The notes beneath the pieces were generated by a model. The model was not told the DNA's origin, ran no database searches, and saw nothing but the letters and a program-made list of their open reading frames with translations. Source: Clostridia bacterium (GTDB lineage: Bacteria; Bacillota_A; Clostridia; Christensenellales; Aristaeellaceae). From it: a stretch of DNA of 25,504 nucleotides. Shown piece after piece: positions 6,551 through 14,487 of the stretch (position 1 is its first letter; the number at the start of each line of letters is the position of its first letter). A program made the translations under genes and the position numbers. The stretch lies in contig JAGBAU010000326.1 in the NCBI GenBank assembly GCA_017938785.1, positions 1 through 25,504 of the forward strand. The letters run 5' to 3'.

Positions 6551-7430
6551 GGCGCATCAGCTCCTTCAGCTCCGCGGGCAGCGGGGAGGAAATGGAGATG
6601 ATCTCCCCGGAGATGGGATGCCTGAAGCGAATCAAGGTGGAGTGCAGCGCGAAGCGGCCGGGCAGGCTTTCCAGCTCCGTTCCGTACAGGAAATCCCCGC
6701 AGATGGGATGGCCCAGGGCGGAGAGATGCACGCGGATTTGATGGGTACGCCCCGTTTCCAGTCGCAGGCGTATGAGCGTGCGGTGACCGTCCGTTGCTTC
6801 TGCACGGTAATGGGTGACGGCAGGCAGGCCGTTTTCATGGTCGATGATGCGCCGCACCGAAGCAGCCTGCTCCCTGGCGATGGGCAGGTTGATGACACCC
6901 TCGCCCTCCAGTACGCCTTCCACAACAGCGAGGTATTCCCGCAGGAAATCGGGGGTGTGCAGCTGCTTTTGCAGAAGCTGGCAGGAGTGGGGATGCTTGG
7001 CCGCGGCCATGAGCCCGCTGGTACCCTTGTCCAGCCGGTTGAGGGGGCGGAAGGTGAACCCCTCCACATGCGCATAATGGGCGTGCAGGCGGTTTTCCAG
7101 CGTTCCGCTGGGCTGCCTGGGCGTGCATTGGCAGGCGAGGGGAGCACTCTTGTCGATGATGTAGAGATCGTCATCCTCGTATACGATGGAAACAGGCCCA
7201 TCTTCGGCGGCAACTACCTTGCCTGTACCGGAATCAGGGAGGGTGACGCTCACCAGATCACCGGGTCTGAGCAGGTAATTGGCGTGCACAGTTTCACCGT
7301 TTACCTTCAGTCCGCCAGTGATCTTCAGCGCACTGAACTGGCCGTAGGAAACCTGCATGTCTCCCTGGACAAAGTATTTGATTTTGCGTCCCGCATCCTT
7401 TTCGGCGACGCGCGCCTGTAGCTCGACCAT
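6543..7430 (-). CDS. RluA-family RNA pseudouridine synthase
   Basis: The 295-residue enzyme turns uridine to pseudouridine in structured RNA, probably rRNA. Residues 10-65 form an S4 RNA-binding domain (YGQFSALKITGGLKVNGETV, then LLRPGDLVSV). The catalytic domain has the RluA signature RPLNRLDKGTSGLM with catalytic Asp134, a later FLREYLAVVEG segment, and RLETGRTHQIRVHLSALGHP near residue 240. The length fits RluD/YlyB-type proteins. The target site cannot be read from the sequence, so no specific symbol is given. GGGAGGAAT precedes the ATG, and a promoter lies at 7458-7486. It leads a minus-strand operon with the nuclease-like and SNF2 genes. This pairing looks incidental in function, since no known link joins rRNA modification to SNF2 motors. 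Confidence 0.93.
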   Translation of the reverse strand: MVELQARVAEKDAGRKIKYFVQGDMQVSYGQFSALKITGGLKVNGETVHANYLLRPGDLVSVTLPDSGTGKVVAAEDGPVSIVYEDDDLYIIDKSAPLACQCTPRQPSGTLENRLHAHYAHVEGFTFRPLNRLDKGTSGLMAAAKHPHSCQLLQKQLHTPDFLREYLAVVEGVLEGEGVINLPIAREQAASVRRIIDHENGLPAVTHYRAEATDGHRTLIRLRLETGRTHQIRVHLSALGHPICGDFLYGTELESLPGRFALHSTLIRFRHPISGEIISISSPLPAELKELMRHE

Positions 7431-7457
7431 GCAATTCCTCCCATTTCATATGGAATC

Positions 7458-7486
7458 ATTATACCATCGAAAGCACATATAGGCAA
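7458..7486 (-). promoter_or_regulatory. sigma-A-type promoter of the rluA-nuclease-SNF2 operon
   Basis: On the minus strand TTGCCT (7481-7486) and TATAAT (7458-7463) are 17 bases apart, about 28 bases before the start codon. It lies back to back with the tRNA promoter. Confidence 0.65.
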
Positions 7487-7515
7487 TTTTATTTTCAAAG
7501 GAAGGAAATTGACTG

Positions 7516-7544
7516 TTGACAATCGCTCCAAACTCTGGTATAAT
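7516..7544 (+). promoter_or_regulatory. consensus promoter of the tRNA-Ser pair
   Basis: TTGACA (7516-7521) and TATAAT (7539-7544) are exact consensus hexamers with 17-base spacing, and a TG at 7536-7537 adds an extended -10. The first tRNA begins 21 bases later. Such a strong promoter fits stable RNA genes. Confidence 0.9.
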
Positions 7545-7565
7545 AACCTCTGCTGGTTGATTCAG

Positions 7566-7654
7566 GGAGAGATGGCCGAGTGGTTTAAGGCGCTGGTCTT
7601 GAAAACCAGTGATGTCGCAAGGCACCGGGGGTTCGAATCCCTCTCTCTCCGCCA
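7566..7654 (+). tRNA. tRNA-Ser (anticodon TGA)
   Basis: The 89-base gene folds as a type II tRNA. The acceptor arms GGAGAGA and TCTCTCC pair fully, the anticodon stem CTGGT/ACCAG closes a loop with TGA, a long variable arm follows, and the T loop is TTCGAAT. The CCA end is encoded. The TGA anticodon with a long variable arm identifies serine, reading UCN codons. It is the first of two serine tRNAs. Confidence 0.96.
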
Positions 7655-7676
7655 GATTCATATTTTCGTAAGCCGT

Positions 7677-7768
7677 GGAGAAGTACCCAAGAGGCCGAAG
7701 GGGCTCCCCTGCTAAGGGAGTAGGGTGGGATAACTGCCGCGAGGGTTCAAATCCCTCCTTCTCCGCCA
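7677..7768 (+). tRNA. tRNA-Ser (anticodon GCT)
   Basis: The 92-base type II tRNA has acceptor arms GGAGAAG and CTTCTCC, an anticodon stem around CTGCTAA giving anticodon GCT, a long variable arm, T loop TTCAAAT and an encoded CCA. It reads AGU and AGC serine codons. It follows the first serine tRNA by 22 bases and shares its promoter and terminator. Confidence 0.96.
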
Positions 7769-7771
7769 ATG

Positions 7772-7799
7772 CCGACCGGATCAAACCGGTCGGTTTTTC
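7772..7799 (+). terminator. intrinsic terminator of the tRNA operon
   Basis: A perfect 8-bp stem (CCGACCGG with CCGGTCGG, 7772-7779 and 7786-7793) is followed directly by TTTTTCTT. It starts three bases after the second tRNA. Confidence 0.9.
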
Positions 7800-7829
7800 T
7801 TATATCGACATGCTGAGGAGGCGAAGACT

Positions 7830-8429
7830 GTGGCCGGGGGGAACCAACTTCTGGACAACATGCTGCATGCGGCAAAGGAGCGCCTGGCCGGGCGTAATCC
7901 TGAACAGATTGCGCGCTGTGCCGATGTAAAGTTTGAAAATGGTGCGTTTCGCTTTCTGAGCCTTGGCCGGGAGATAGGCGTTTCCTGGCCGGATTTAAAT
8001 ATCGCGCCGGAGCTTCCGCATTGGCAGCTTCTGACGCTTCTGCACTATCTCGATCTGGCGGACGGCGCGCCGCTGACCGGCAGGATGAAGCTGTTTTCGG
8101 CCTATCGGGACGGCATGGTGCGCGGGAGCGGATTTGACCGGGAGGCTGAGGAGGTCATCCGGGAAAAGCTGGGCGTGATGCCTTCTGAACTGCTTCAGAA
8201 GCGCTGCCTTGCGCTGGACGGGGAAATATTGCCCTCCAATGCGGATCTTTGCGCATGCATACGCTTTGCGCCGCGCTATCCCGTGTGGCTGAAGCTGTGG
8301 TTTGCGGATGACGAATTCCCGGCTTCGGGCAGGATGTTTGTGGACGAGGGCGCGGAGCATTATCTCACCATTGAGGATGCGGTGACGGTGGGTATGCTCG
8401 TTTTCGATGCCCTGATGAATGGAATATGA
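7830..8429 (+). CDS. DUF3786 domain protein
   Basis: The 199-residue protein matches what I know of the DUF3786 family, found in anaerobic bacteria and archaea and without a known function. Typical segments are FLSLGREIGVSWPDL, LLTLLHYLDLADGAPLTGRM, a middle part ending ADLCACIRFAPRYPVWLKLW, and DEGAEHYLTIEDAVTVGML. It is soluble, with no signal peptide. The start is a GTG with GAGGAGGCG a short distance before it. No promoter was found between the tRNA terminator and the gene, so it may depend on read-through or a weak promoter. It is followed by its own terminator. Cys139 and Cys141 in the DLCACIRF segment are the only close cysteines, so metal binding is possible but not shown. Confidence 0.8.
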   Translation: MAGGNQLLDNMLHAAKERLAGRNPEQIARCADVKFENGAFRFLSLGREIGVSWPDLNIAPELPHWQLLTLLHYLDLADGAPLTGRMKLFSAYRDGMVRGSGFDREAEEVIREKLGVMPSELLQKRCLALDGEILPSNADLCACIRFAPRYPVWLKLWFADDEFPASGRMFVDEGAEHYLTIEDAVTVGMLVFDALMNGI

Positions 8430-8434
8430 TTTGG

Positions 8435-8466
8435 AACAGCCGACAGAAGGATGCCGGCTGTTTTTT
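8435..8466 (+). terminator. intrinsic terminator after the DUF3786 gene
   Basis: An 8-bp stem (AACAGCCG at 8435-8442 with CGGCTGTT at 8455-8462) is followed by a T run (TTTTTTATT). It separates this gene from the spore gene downstream. Confidence 0.8.
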
Positions 8467-8472
8467 ATTCAG

Positions 8473-8501
8473 CCATAATTTCCTCCGGTGGCTCATATTC
8501 T
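8473..8501 (+). promoter_or_regulatory. candidate sigma-E promoter of the SipL-like gene
   Basis: CCATAAT (8473-8479) and CATATTCT (8494-8501) are 14 bases apart. They resemble the mother-cell sigma-E pattern (an ATATT-type -35 and CATACANT -10) and would start transcription about 20 bases before the start codon. The match is partial. A sporulation gene with a sigma-E promoter fits, and sigE itself is in this window. Confidence 0.4.
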
Positions 8502-8529
8502 GGAACAAACCAAGTCTGGAGGGAGAAAT

Positions 8530-10035
8530 ATGCCGCTGAACGTGATCAGGAAAGAGATAGAGGCCGAGCGGGAGATTGGGTATAAATATCTACAGGTGCT
8601 CGGCCGGGCAGAAGCGCTGGTGCCCGGCGCGGGACGCGAAGCCATAGATGTGCTCCTGTGGGATGCGAATGCCGTGATCATTCGCTCCGATGTGCAGAAT
8701 GACCGGGTTGTACTGGACGGTAACCTGAACTGCCAGGCGGTCTACCGCCAGGGGGAGGAGACCTCCCTCCGGGCCCTGTCCGCAAAGTCCGCCATCAGCC
8801 AGGTGACCGAGATACCCGGCGCCCAGGGAGGCATGCTGTGCCGCGTGCATCCGGTGGTGGAGAATGTGGAGGCGCGGTATGAAAACGGGCACATGGTGTT
8901 TCTGGTGAGCCTGGGCGTGCATGTGCGGGTGATGAAGCTGGAGCCTGTGGAAGTGATCGACGCCATTGAGGACGGAGAGAATCTGGAAATGCAGTTCCGG
9001 GAGCTTTGCCTGACCAAGCTGGCTGCGGAAGCTACGGAAACGGCCGTGTTCACCGAGCGCGTGGAGCTTCCGCAGGCGCTGGATGCGCGGGCGACTTTGA
9101 TGGACTGGGGCAGCGTCAGCGTGGATTCCAGCGAAGCCGACCTGGGCGGCGTGCGGGTGAAGGGGCGCGCACTCATTGAAACCCTCATCGCCAGCGGTAT
9201 TGAGGGGAAGCCGGCGGTGCTGGTGAAATATCCCATTGAATTTGATAAGCTGATCGAACTGCCGGAATGGCTGAGCCAGAATGCCTGCGTCACGCCCTCC
9301 ATTCGATCCATCCGAACCCAGCTGGAGCCGCCGGAGGAGGATGACGAGGGCACGCTGCTGATTCAGGCGGACGTACATTTCGCCATCACAGCAAACATCA
9401 GGGAATGCGCAAATGCCCTGACGGATGCATATGCAACTTCAGGAATGCACATTGAAACGAAGGTGCAGGGCCTTGCACTGTGCAGCGAGGCTGTATGCCT
9501 GCGCTTTTCGGATATCGTGCGCGGAACGGTGCTCCTGGAAGAGGGCGCGCCTGCTGTGGGCAGCGTGATCGCCGTGCGCATCCAGCCCAACATAGCGGAA
9601 CTCATGCCGGATGGGGATAAGAGCCGCCTGAACGGTCTGTTGGATGCAACGGTGCTCTACATGCCTACGGGATCGGATCTGCCTGCGTCTGCACATGCGC
9701 AGCTGCCCTTTGAACTGGAATTGCCTAAAAATCTTGGCGTTCAGGCGGCACTGTGCATCAGTGTGACCTCGGCGGAGGCAAATGCCCTGATGAGCGACCG
9801 GCTGGAGATGAAGATTGGTCTGAACATCGACGCTGAAGCCCGCATCCAGCAGGAATACAGCATCGTGACGGAGGTATCCGAGGGCGAGGCCATTCAGCGC
9901 AAGCCCGGCTATATCATCTGCTGGCCGGAGCCTGGAGAGGATACCTGGACCATCGGCAAGCGCTACGCCGTGCCGGGAGGCAACCTGGAAGAGACCAAGG
10001 TGGAAGTAGGCAGGCCGCTGGTGATACGGATATAA
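8530..10035 (+). CDS. SipL-like DUF3794/LysM spore coat morphogenesis protein
   Basis: The 501-residue protein has three DUF3794 repeats at about residues 36-130, 180-285 and 325-430 (repeated ALVPGAGREAIDVLLWDANAV-like and LELPKNLGVQ-like blocks) and a C-terminal LysM-like domain at 461-501 (GEDTWTIGKRYAVPGGNLEE then GRPLVIRI). This order is that of SipL of Clostridioides difficile, which binds the coat anchor SpoIVA on the forespore surface and is needed for coat attachment. The LysM domain is diverged: its start reads ICWPEPGEDTW. I place the start at ATG 8530, with CTGGAGGGAG before it; an in-frame ATG at 8488 would fall inside the probable promoter. It is a single gene with its own terminator. 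The role is inferred from the domain order, and spoIVA is not in the window. Confidence 0.85.
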   Translation: MPLNVIRKEIEAEREIGYKYLQVLGRAEALVPGAGREAIDVLLWDANAVIIRSDVQNDRVVLDGNLNCQAVYRQGEETSLRALSAKSAISQVTEIPGAQGGMLCRVHPVVENVEARYENGHMVFLVSLGVHVRVMKLEPVEVIDAIEDGENLEMQFRELCLTKLAAEATETAVFTERVELPQALDARATLMDWGSVSVDSSEADLGGVRVKGRALIETLIASGIEGKPAVLVKYPIEFDKLIELPEWLSQNACVTPSIRSIRTQLEPPEEDDEGTLLIQADVHFAITANIRECANALTDAYATSGMHIETKVQGLALCSEAVCLRFSDIVRGTVLLEEGAPAVGSVIAVRIQPNIAELMPDGDKSRLNGLLDATVLYMPTGSDLPASAHAQLPFELELPKNLGVQAALCISVTSAEANALMSDRLEMKIGLNIDAEARIQQEYSIVTEVSEGEAIQRKPGYIICWPEPGEDTWTIGKRYAVPGGNLEETKVEVGRPLVIRI

Positions 10036-10038
10036 GAA

Positions 10039-10072
10039 AGAGCGCTTTCCCAAGCGGGGAAGCGCTCTGCTT
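10039..10072. terminator. terminator between convergent genes
   Basis: A stem of 9 uninterrupted pairs that extends to about 13 with a wobble (AGAGCGCTT at 10039-10047 with AAGCGCTCT at 10060-10068) follows the SipL-like gene and is trailed by GCTTTT. It probably also marks the end of the minus-strand activase operon. Confidence 0.7.
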
Positions 10073-10073
10073 T

Positions 10074-11351
10074 TCAGGATACCTTATTCTGTTTTTCTTC
10101 TTTATTCCTTCGCGCATTCGCCAGCATCAGCTTCAGGCGGTTTTCCTGGTTGACGCGGGTGGCGCCGGCGTCGTAGTCGATGGCAACGATGTTCACGTTG
10201 GGATTCTTATCCTTGATGGGCTTCATCATACCCTTGCCGCAGATATGGTTGGGCAGGCAGCCGAAGGGCTGGGTACATACGATGTTTTCTGCGCCGGAAT
10301 GGGCAAGCTCCAGCATCTCGCTGGTGAGCAGCCAGCCTTCGCCCATCTTTGCGCCGATGCCCAGGTACCCGTCGCCGAGTTTGATGGTTTCTTCAAAGGG
10401 GGTGGGGGCGCGGAATACGCCGTGGCTGCGTATGCAGCGGATCATATCGTGCTTCAGGTGAATCAGGTAGCGGTAGATGGCGCTCCAGGCCAGATAAACG
10501 GAGCGGCTCATGCGGCGGTAGAGCCGGTAATCCATTACGTTGTTGTACACGCAATACAGTATGAAATCAATGAGGCCGGGCACATCCACCTCCGCGCCTT
10601 CGGAAACCAGGAAGTCCTCCAGGTTGTTGTTGCCCAGGGGAGAATACTTCACGAAGATTTCGCCGACCACGCCCACGCGCACGGTATCGCGGTTTTCGCG
10701 GGGAATGGATGCAAAGTCGCGCAGGATGGCCCGGTAGTTCTTTTTCAATTTGAACAGGGCAGTCCTGGCATTTGTGCCCAGCTCGCGGCCCAGCTTTGCA
10801 GTCCATTCAGCAGCCTTTCTCTGGGCGTCACCGGGATTGAGCTCGTAGGGACGCAGCTGGTTTACCAGCATCATCAGCAGATCGCCGTACAGGATGGCAC
10901 ACGCGATGGACAGGTACTCCCGCAGGCCCAGGCTCAGGCCGGGATGCTTTTCAATGTTGGTGAAGCTGATGGCCACCACCGGTACGTGACCGTAGCCGGC
11001 CTTGGCCAATGCCTTGCGCAGCAGGGATACGTAGTTGGATGCGCGGCAGCCGCCGCCGGTCTGGAACAAAACCAGTGCAACCTTGTTGGGATCGTAGCTG
11101 CCGGACTGCAGCGCATGGATGAACTGGCCGATGACCAAAATGGCGGGGTAGCAGGTATCATTATGTACATACTTCAGGCCGGTCGCAGCAATTTCGGGAC
11201 CGCTGCTCTCTAAAAGCTCCATGTTGTAGCCGTAGGTCTTCATAACGGACATGATCATCCGGAAATGCATGGGCAGCATGGTGGGCACGAGGATGGTGTA
11301 ATCCTTTTTCATTTCCTCGGTGAAGGGAATGTAGTTCTGAACCATGCTCAA
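10074..11351 (-). CDS. C-terminal part of the 2-hydroxyacyl-CoA dehydratase activase system, separate ORF
   Basis: The 425-residue protein matches the C-terminal region of the long acyl-CoA dehydratase activase proteins common in Clostridia, which resembles the HgdB/HgdA dehydratase fold. Seen: PTMLPMHFRMIMSVMKTYGY, NDTCYPAILVIGQ, FQTGGGCRASNY, VGVVGEIFVKYSPLGNN, and a final CTQPFGCLPNHICGKGMMK. The Cys residues in DTCYP, GGGCRAS and QPFGCLPNH could bind an iron-sulfur cluster. In most relatives this region is fused to the activase. Here it begins four bases before the end of the preceding gene, with CTTTGAAG-type purines and the ATGA overlap coupling them. I see no sequencing-type frameshift: both stop and start are clean. 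The natural substrate is unknown. Sequence similarity to 2-hydroxyglutaryl-CoA dehydratase does not prove that reaction. Confidence 0.85.
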   Translation of the reverse strand: MSMVQNYIPFTEEMKKDYTILVPTMLPMHFRMIMSVMKTYGYNMELLESSGPEIAATGLKYVHNDTCYPAILVIGQFIHALQSGSYDPNKVALVLFQTGGGCRASNYVSLLRKALAKAGYGHVPVVAISFTNIEKHPGLSLGLREYLSIACAILYGDLLMMLVNQLRPYELNPGDAQRKAAEWTAKLGRELGTNARTALFKLKKNYRAILRDFASIPRENRDTVRVGVVGEIFVKYSPLGNNNLEDFLVSEGAEVDVPGLIDFILYCVYNNVMDYRLYRRMSRSVYLAWSAIYRYLIHLKHDMIRCIRSHGVFRAPTPFEETIKLGDGYLGIGAKMGEGWLLTSEMLELAHSGAENIVCTQPFGCLPNHICGKGMMKPIKDKNPNVNIVAIDYDAGATRVNQENRLKLMLANARRNKEEKQNKVS

Positions 11352-14287
11352 TGCCTCCTTTCTTCCAGTGCGCCCAGCAGACTGCGCAGGCGGATGCGCA
11401 CAGCGCCTAGGTTGGTGATCTCATCGATCTTGATCTGGGTGTAGAGCTTGCCGCTGCCCTCCAGAATTGCGCGGACCTCATCGGTGGTGATGGCGTCAAG
11501 ACCGCAGCCGAAGGAAACCAGCTGCACCAGCTCCGTATCCTCATGTTCAGCGGCATAGCGCGCAGCGCGGTACAGGCGGGAATGATAGGTCCACTGGTTG
11601 AGCACGCGTACATCCTGCCGGGGTTCCAGATGGCAGATGCTGTCCTCGCTCACCACCACAAATCCCAGCGAGGCGGCCAGCTTGTCGATGCCGTGGCCGA
11701 TTTCCGGGTCGGCATGATAGGGTCTGCCTGCGAGGATCATGATGCGCTTGCCGTTTGCGCGGGCATAGGCGAGAGCTTTTTCGCCCTCGGACCGGATGCG
11801 GCGCATCCAATTCTCATAGGCGGCAAAGCCTGCATCCACGGCGGCGCGCACTTCCCGCCTGGCAATGTGCATGCCCCTTTGCTTGAAGGCGCGGTAGAGG
11901 GTTTCGGTCAGGTGCCAGGGGTCCTCCAGGGAGAGGTAGGGGTAAAAGAAATCCACGCCCTTCAAATTGTCCATGTTTCCGCTGAGCAGCTCGGCGTAGT
12001 AGGCGACCACGGGACAGTTGTAGTGGTTGTCGGAGGCTTTTTCGTCGATGTTGTAGCTCAGACAGGGGTAGAAGATGTGGTCCACACCTTCTTCGATCAG
12101 CTGCTCCATGTGGCCATGCATAATCTTGGCCGGATAGCATGCAGTATCGGAGGGGATAGCGAACTGACCCTTTTCATAGGTCTTGCGGGTGGAGAGGCCG
12201 CTGAGCACAACCTCAAAGCCCAGATTGGTGAACAGTGCATGCCAAAGGGGCGCCAGCTCATACATACCCAGCGCCAGGGGCAGGCCCAGCTTGCCGCGCG
12301 GACCGGGAACGCCCTTGAGTTCCTCCAGCATGCCGCGCTTTACGGCGTGCAGGTTGGGAAGCTCTTCCACAGCCTTTGCGCCGCCCAGTCCCTTCTGGCA
12401 CTGGTTGCCGGAGATAAACCTGCGGCCGTCCGGGAAGATGTTGATGGTCAGGTGGCAATGGTTGGTGCAGCCCTTGCACACGGCAGATTTGGCTTCGTGG
12501 CTGAACTGGTTGAGCTCATCGCGGGAGATGAGGCTGCTCTTTTCAAAGCGCATGGCGTGCAGCGCCGCGCCGTAGGCGCCCATCAGGCCGGCGATGGCGG
12601 GGCGGATGACGTTCGCGCCCATCTCCATTTCGAAGGCGCGCAGCACGGCGTCGTTCAGGAAGGTGCCGCCCTGAACCACGATGTTTTCGCCCAGCTCCTC
12701 GGGAGAATTGGCTCGGATGACCTTGTACAGCGCGTTCTTTACGACGGATACGGAGAGACCGGCGGAGATGTCCTCGATGGTTGCGCCGTCCTTCTGGCTC
12801 TGCTTCACAGAAGAATTCATAAATACCGTGCAGCGGGTGCCCAGGTCCACAGGGGCCGTGGCGCTCAGGCCGCACATGGCGAACACGGAAGCGCTCTTGC
12901 CCATGGAGCGGGCGAAGGTTTCAATGAAGGAGCCGCAGCCGGAGGAGCAGGCCTCATTGAGCATGATGGAATCAATGGCGCCGTTGCGGATTTTGAAGCA
13001 CTTGATGTCCTGGCCGCCGATGTCCAGAATGAAGTCCACGTTGGGACGGAAATGGTGGGCGGCGGTGTAGTGGGCAATGGTTTCCACCAGGCCTTCATCG
13101 GCACGGAAGGCGCTGCGGATCAGATCCTCGCCGTAGCCGGTGACCGCGCAGCCGCAGATTTCAATGCGGTCGCCGCAGCGGTCATAGATTTCGTTCAGCT
13201 GCTTGCGCACACGCTCCACGGGATTGCCCTGGTTGGATGCATAATAGGAATAGAGCAGGGCCTTGTCCTCGGAGATGAGCACAAGCTTTGTGGTGGTGGA
13301 GCCGCAGTCGATGCCCAGCCAGGCGCGGCCCTCGTATTCTTCGATGGCGCGGCGCTGAACGTTTGCCTTGCTGTGGCGGTCGCGGAAGACGATGTATTCC
13401 TCTTCAGTTTCAAAGAGGGGCTTCAGGCGGTTGGTGCGGGATGCGCCCTTGCCAATGCTGTCGCGGATGGCGCTGGTCAGGCTTTCGTAGGTGAATTCCC
13501 GGCCGGATTTTTCGGCGTAGATACATGCGCCGGCGGCCACGGCAAAGCGGGCGTAATCCGGGAATACGGCGTTTTCATCGCTGAGCTTCAGGGTTTCGCG
13601 AAAGCGTTCGCGCAGGCCTTTGCAGTAGTACAGCGGGCCGCCCAGGAACATGACCTTGCCCTCGATTTTGCGGCCCTGTGCAAGGCCTGCGATGGTTTGG
13701 TTGACTACCGCCTGGAAGATACTCGCGGCCACATCCGCCTTGGAAGCGCCCTGGTTGAGCAGGGGCTGGATATCGGTCTTGGCAAATACGCCGCAGCGGG
13801 AGGCGATGGGGTAGATGCGCTGGTGCTGAAGGCTGGCTGCATCCATCTCCTCAACGGTCATGTTCAAAAGAACAGCCATCTGGTCGATGAACGCGCCGGT
13901 GCCGCCCGCGCAGCTGCCGTTCATGCGCTCATCCAGGCCGTGGTCGAAGAAGATGACCTTGGCGTCCTCACCGCCCAGTTCGATGACCACGGATGTGTCC
14001 GGCTCATAGCGGCGCACAACCTCGCCGGTGGCATATACTTCCTGAACGAAGGGAACATTTGCGGTTTCAGCCATGCCCAGACCTGCAGAACCGCTGATGG
14101 CGACGCAGAAGCTGCGCCCCTCCAGATGCTCACGCATGTCTTCCAGCATCTCCAGGGTCTTCTGACGCACCTGGGAAAGGTGCCTTTCGTATTTTTCATA
14201 CAGGATTTGGTCTCCCTGGGCAAGGAAAACCTTGGCGGTGGTGGAGCCGATGTCAATGCCCAGTGAAAGCATATGATTGTCATTCAT
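11348..14287 (-). CDS. acyl-CoA dehydratase activase, tandem BcrAD_BadFG ATPase with DUF2229
   Basis: The 979-residue protein holds two ASKHA-fold ATPase domains of the HgdC/BadF type. Such activases use ATP to drive a one-electron transfer to 2-hydroxyacyl-CoA dehydratases, and are very oxygen-sensitive. Domain 1 (about 8-255) has LGIDIGSTTAKV, NGSCAGGTGAF with Cys126 and SRCGVFAKTD with Cys165. Domain 2 (about 322-580) has LGIDCGSTTTKL, EACSSGCGSF with Cys451, and TRCTVFMNSS with Cys486. These Cys pairs match the cluster ligands of homodimeric HgdC, so one chain may hold a whole bridging [4Fe-4S] site. A Cys cluster (604, 607, 611, 630) and a DUF2229 region (about 640-870) follow. GAGGAAAT precedes the ATG. 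It is coupled to the downstream gene by a 4-base overlap. No dehydratase partner is in the window. Confidence 0.92.
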   Translation of the reverse strand: MNDNHMLSLGIDIGSTTAKVFLAQGDQILYEKYERHLSQVRQKTLEMLEDMREHLEGRSFCVAISGSAGLGMAETANVPFVQEVYATGEVVRRYEPDTSVVIELGGEDAKVIFFDHGLDERMNGSCAGGTGAFIDQMAVLLNMTVEEMDAASLQHQRIYPIASRCGVFAKTDIQPLLNQGASKADVAASIFQAVVNQTIAGLAQGRKIEGKVMFLGGPLYYCKGLRERFRETLKLSDENAVFPDYARFAVAAGACIYAEKSGREFTYESLTSAIRDSIGKGASRTNRLKPLFETEEEYIVFRDRHSKANVQRRAIEEYEGRAWLGIDCGSTTTKLVLISEDKALLYSYYASNQGNPVERVRKQLNEIYDRCGDRIEICGCAVTGYGEDLIRSAFRADEGLVETIAHYTAAHHFRPNVDFILDIGGQDIKCFKIRNGAIDSIMLNEACSSGCGSFIETFARSMGKSASVFAMCGLSATAPVDLGTRCTVFMNSSVKQSQKDGATIEDISAGLSVSVVKNALYKVIRANSPEELGENIVVQGGTFLNDAVLRAFEMEMGANVIRPAIAGLMGAYGAALHAMRFEKSSLISRDELNQFSHEAKSAVCKGCTNHCHLTINIFPDGRRFISGNQCQKGLGGAKAVEELPNLHAVKRGMLEELKGVPGPRGKLGLPLALGMYELAPLWHALFTNLGFEVVLSGLSTRKTYEKGQFAIPSDTACYPAKIMHGHMEQLIEEGVDHIFYPCLSYNIDEKASDNHYNCPVVAYYAELLSGNMDNLKGVDFFYPYLSLEDPWHLTETLYRAFKQRGMHIARREVRAAVDAGFAAYENWMRRIRSEGEKALAYARANGKRIMILAGRPYHADPEIGHGIDKLAASLGFVVVSEDSICHLEPRQDVRVLNQWTYHSRLYRAARYAAEHEDTELVQLVSFGCGLDAITTDEVRAILEGSGKLYTQIKIDEITNLGAVRIRLRSLLGALEERRH

Positions 14288-14455
14288 AAAACTACATTTC
14301 CTCGAAAGTTATACGTGTAGTAATAATATCATGTATATTTTATTCCTCGTTTGTTAAGTGCACATCAACGAAAAGCTTGCAGTTGCAAAGATTGGGTTCG
14401 GAATTATGGAAAAAACTGCGCCAGGAAAGGACTCTTAGCGGGATCTTAGCAAACG

Positions 14456-14482
14456 AAAGGACCGCCGGTTTACCGGCGGTCC
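14456..14482 (-). terminator. intrinsic terminator after murI
   Basis: A perfect 11-bp GC-rich stem (14459-14469 with 14472-14482) with a 2-base centre is followed on the minus strand by a short TTT. It lies just after the racemase stop. The 200-base gap beyond it, up to the activase start, is AT-rich and shows no other clear gene or promoter. Confidence 0.7.
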
Positions 14483-14487
14483 TCCAA

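Noticed and set aside
7566..7768. tRNA-Ser pair as an integration site
   Set aside because: No integrase, direct repeat of the tRNA end or foreign-looking genes follow it.
11543..14266. Very long open frame opposite the activase
   Set aside because: It mirrors the activase gene, has low-complexity Gly/Ala/His-rich sequence and no ribosome site. Long antisense frames are common in GC-rich genes.
14288..14455. Possible small gene or riboswitch in the activase leader
   Set aside because: The stretch is AT-rich with no start signal, conserved aptamer core or strong hairpin that I could recognise.
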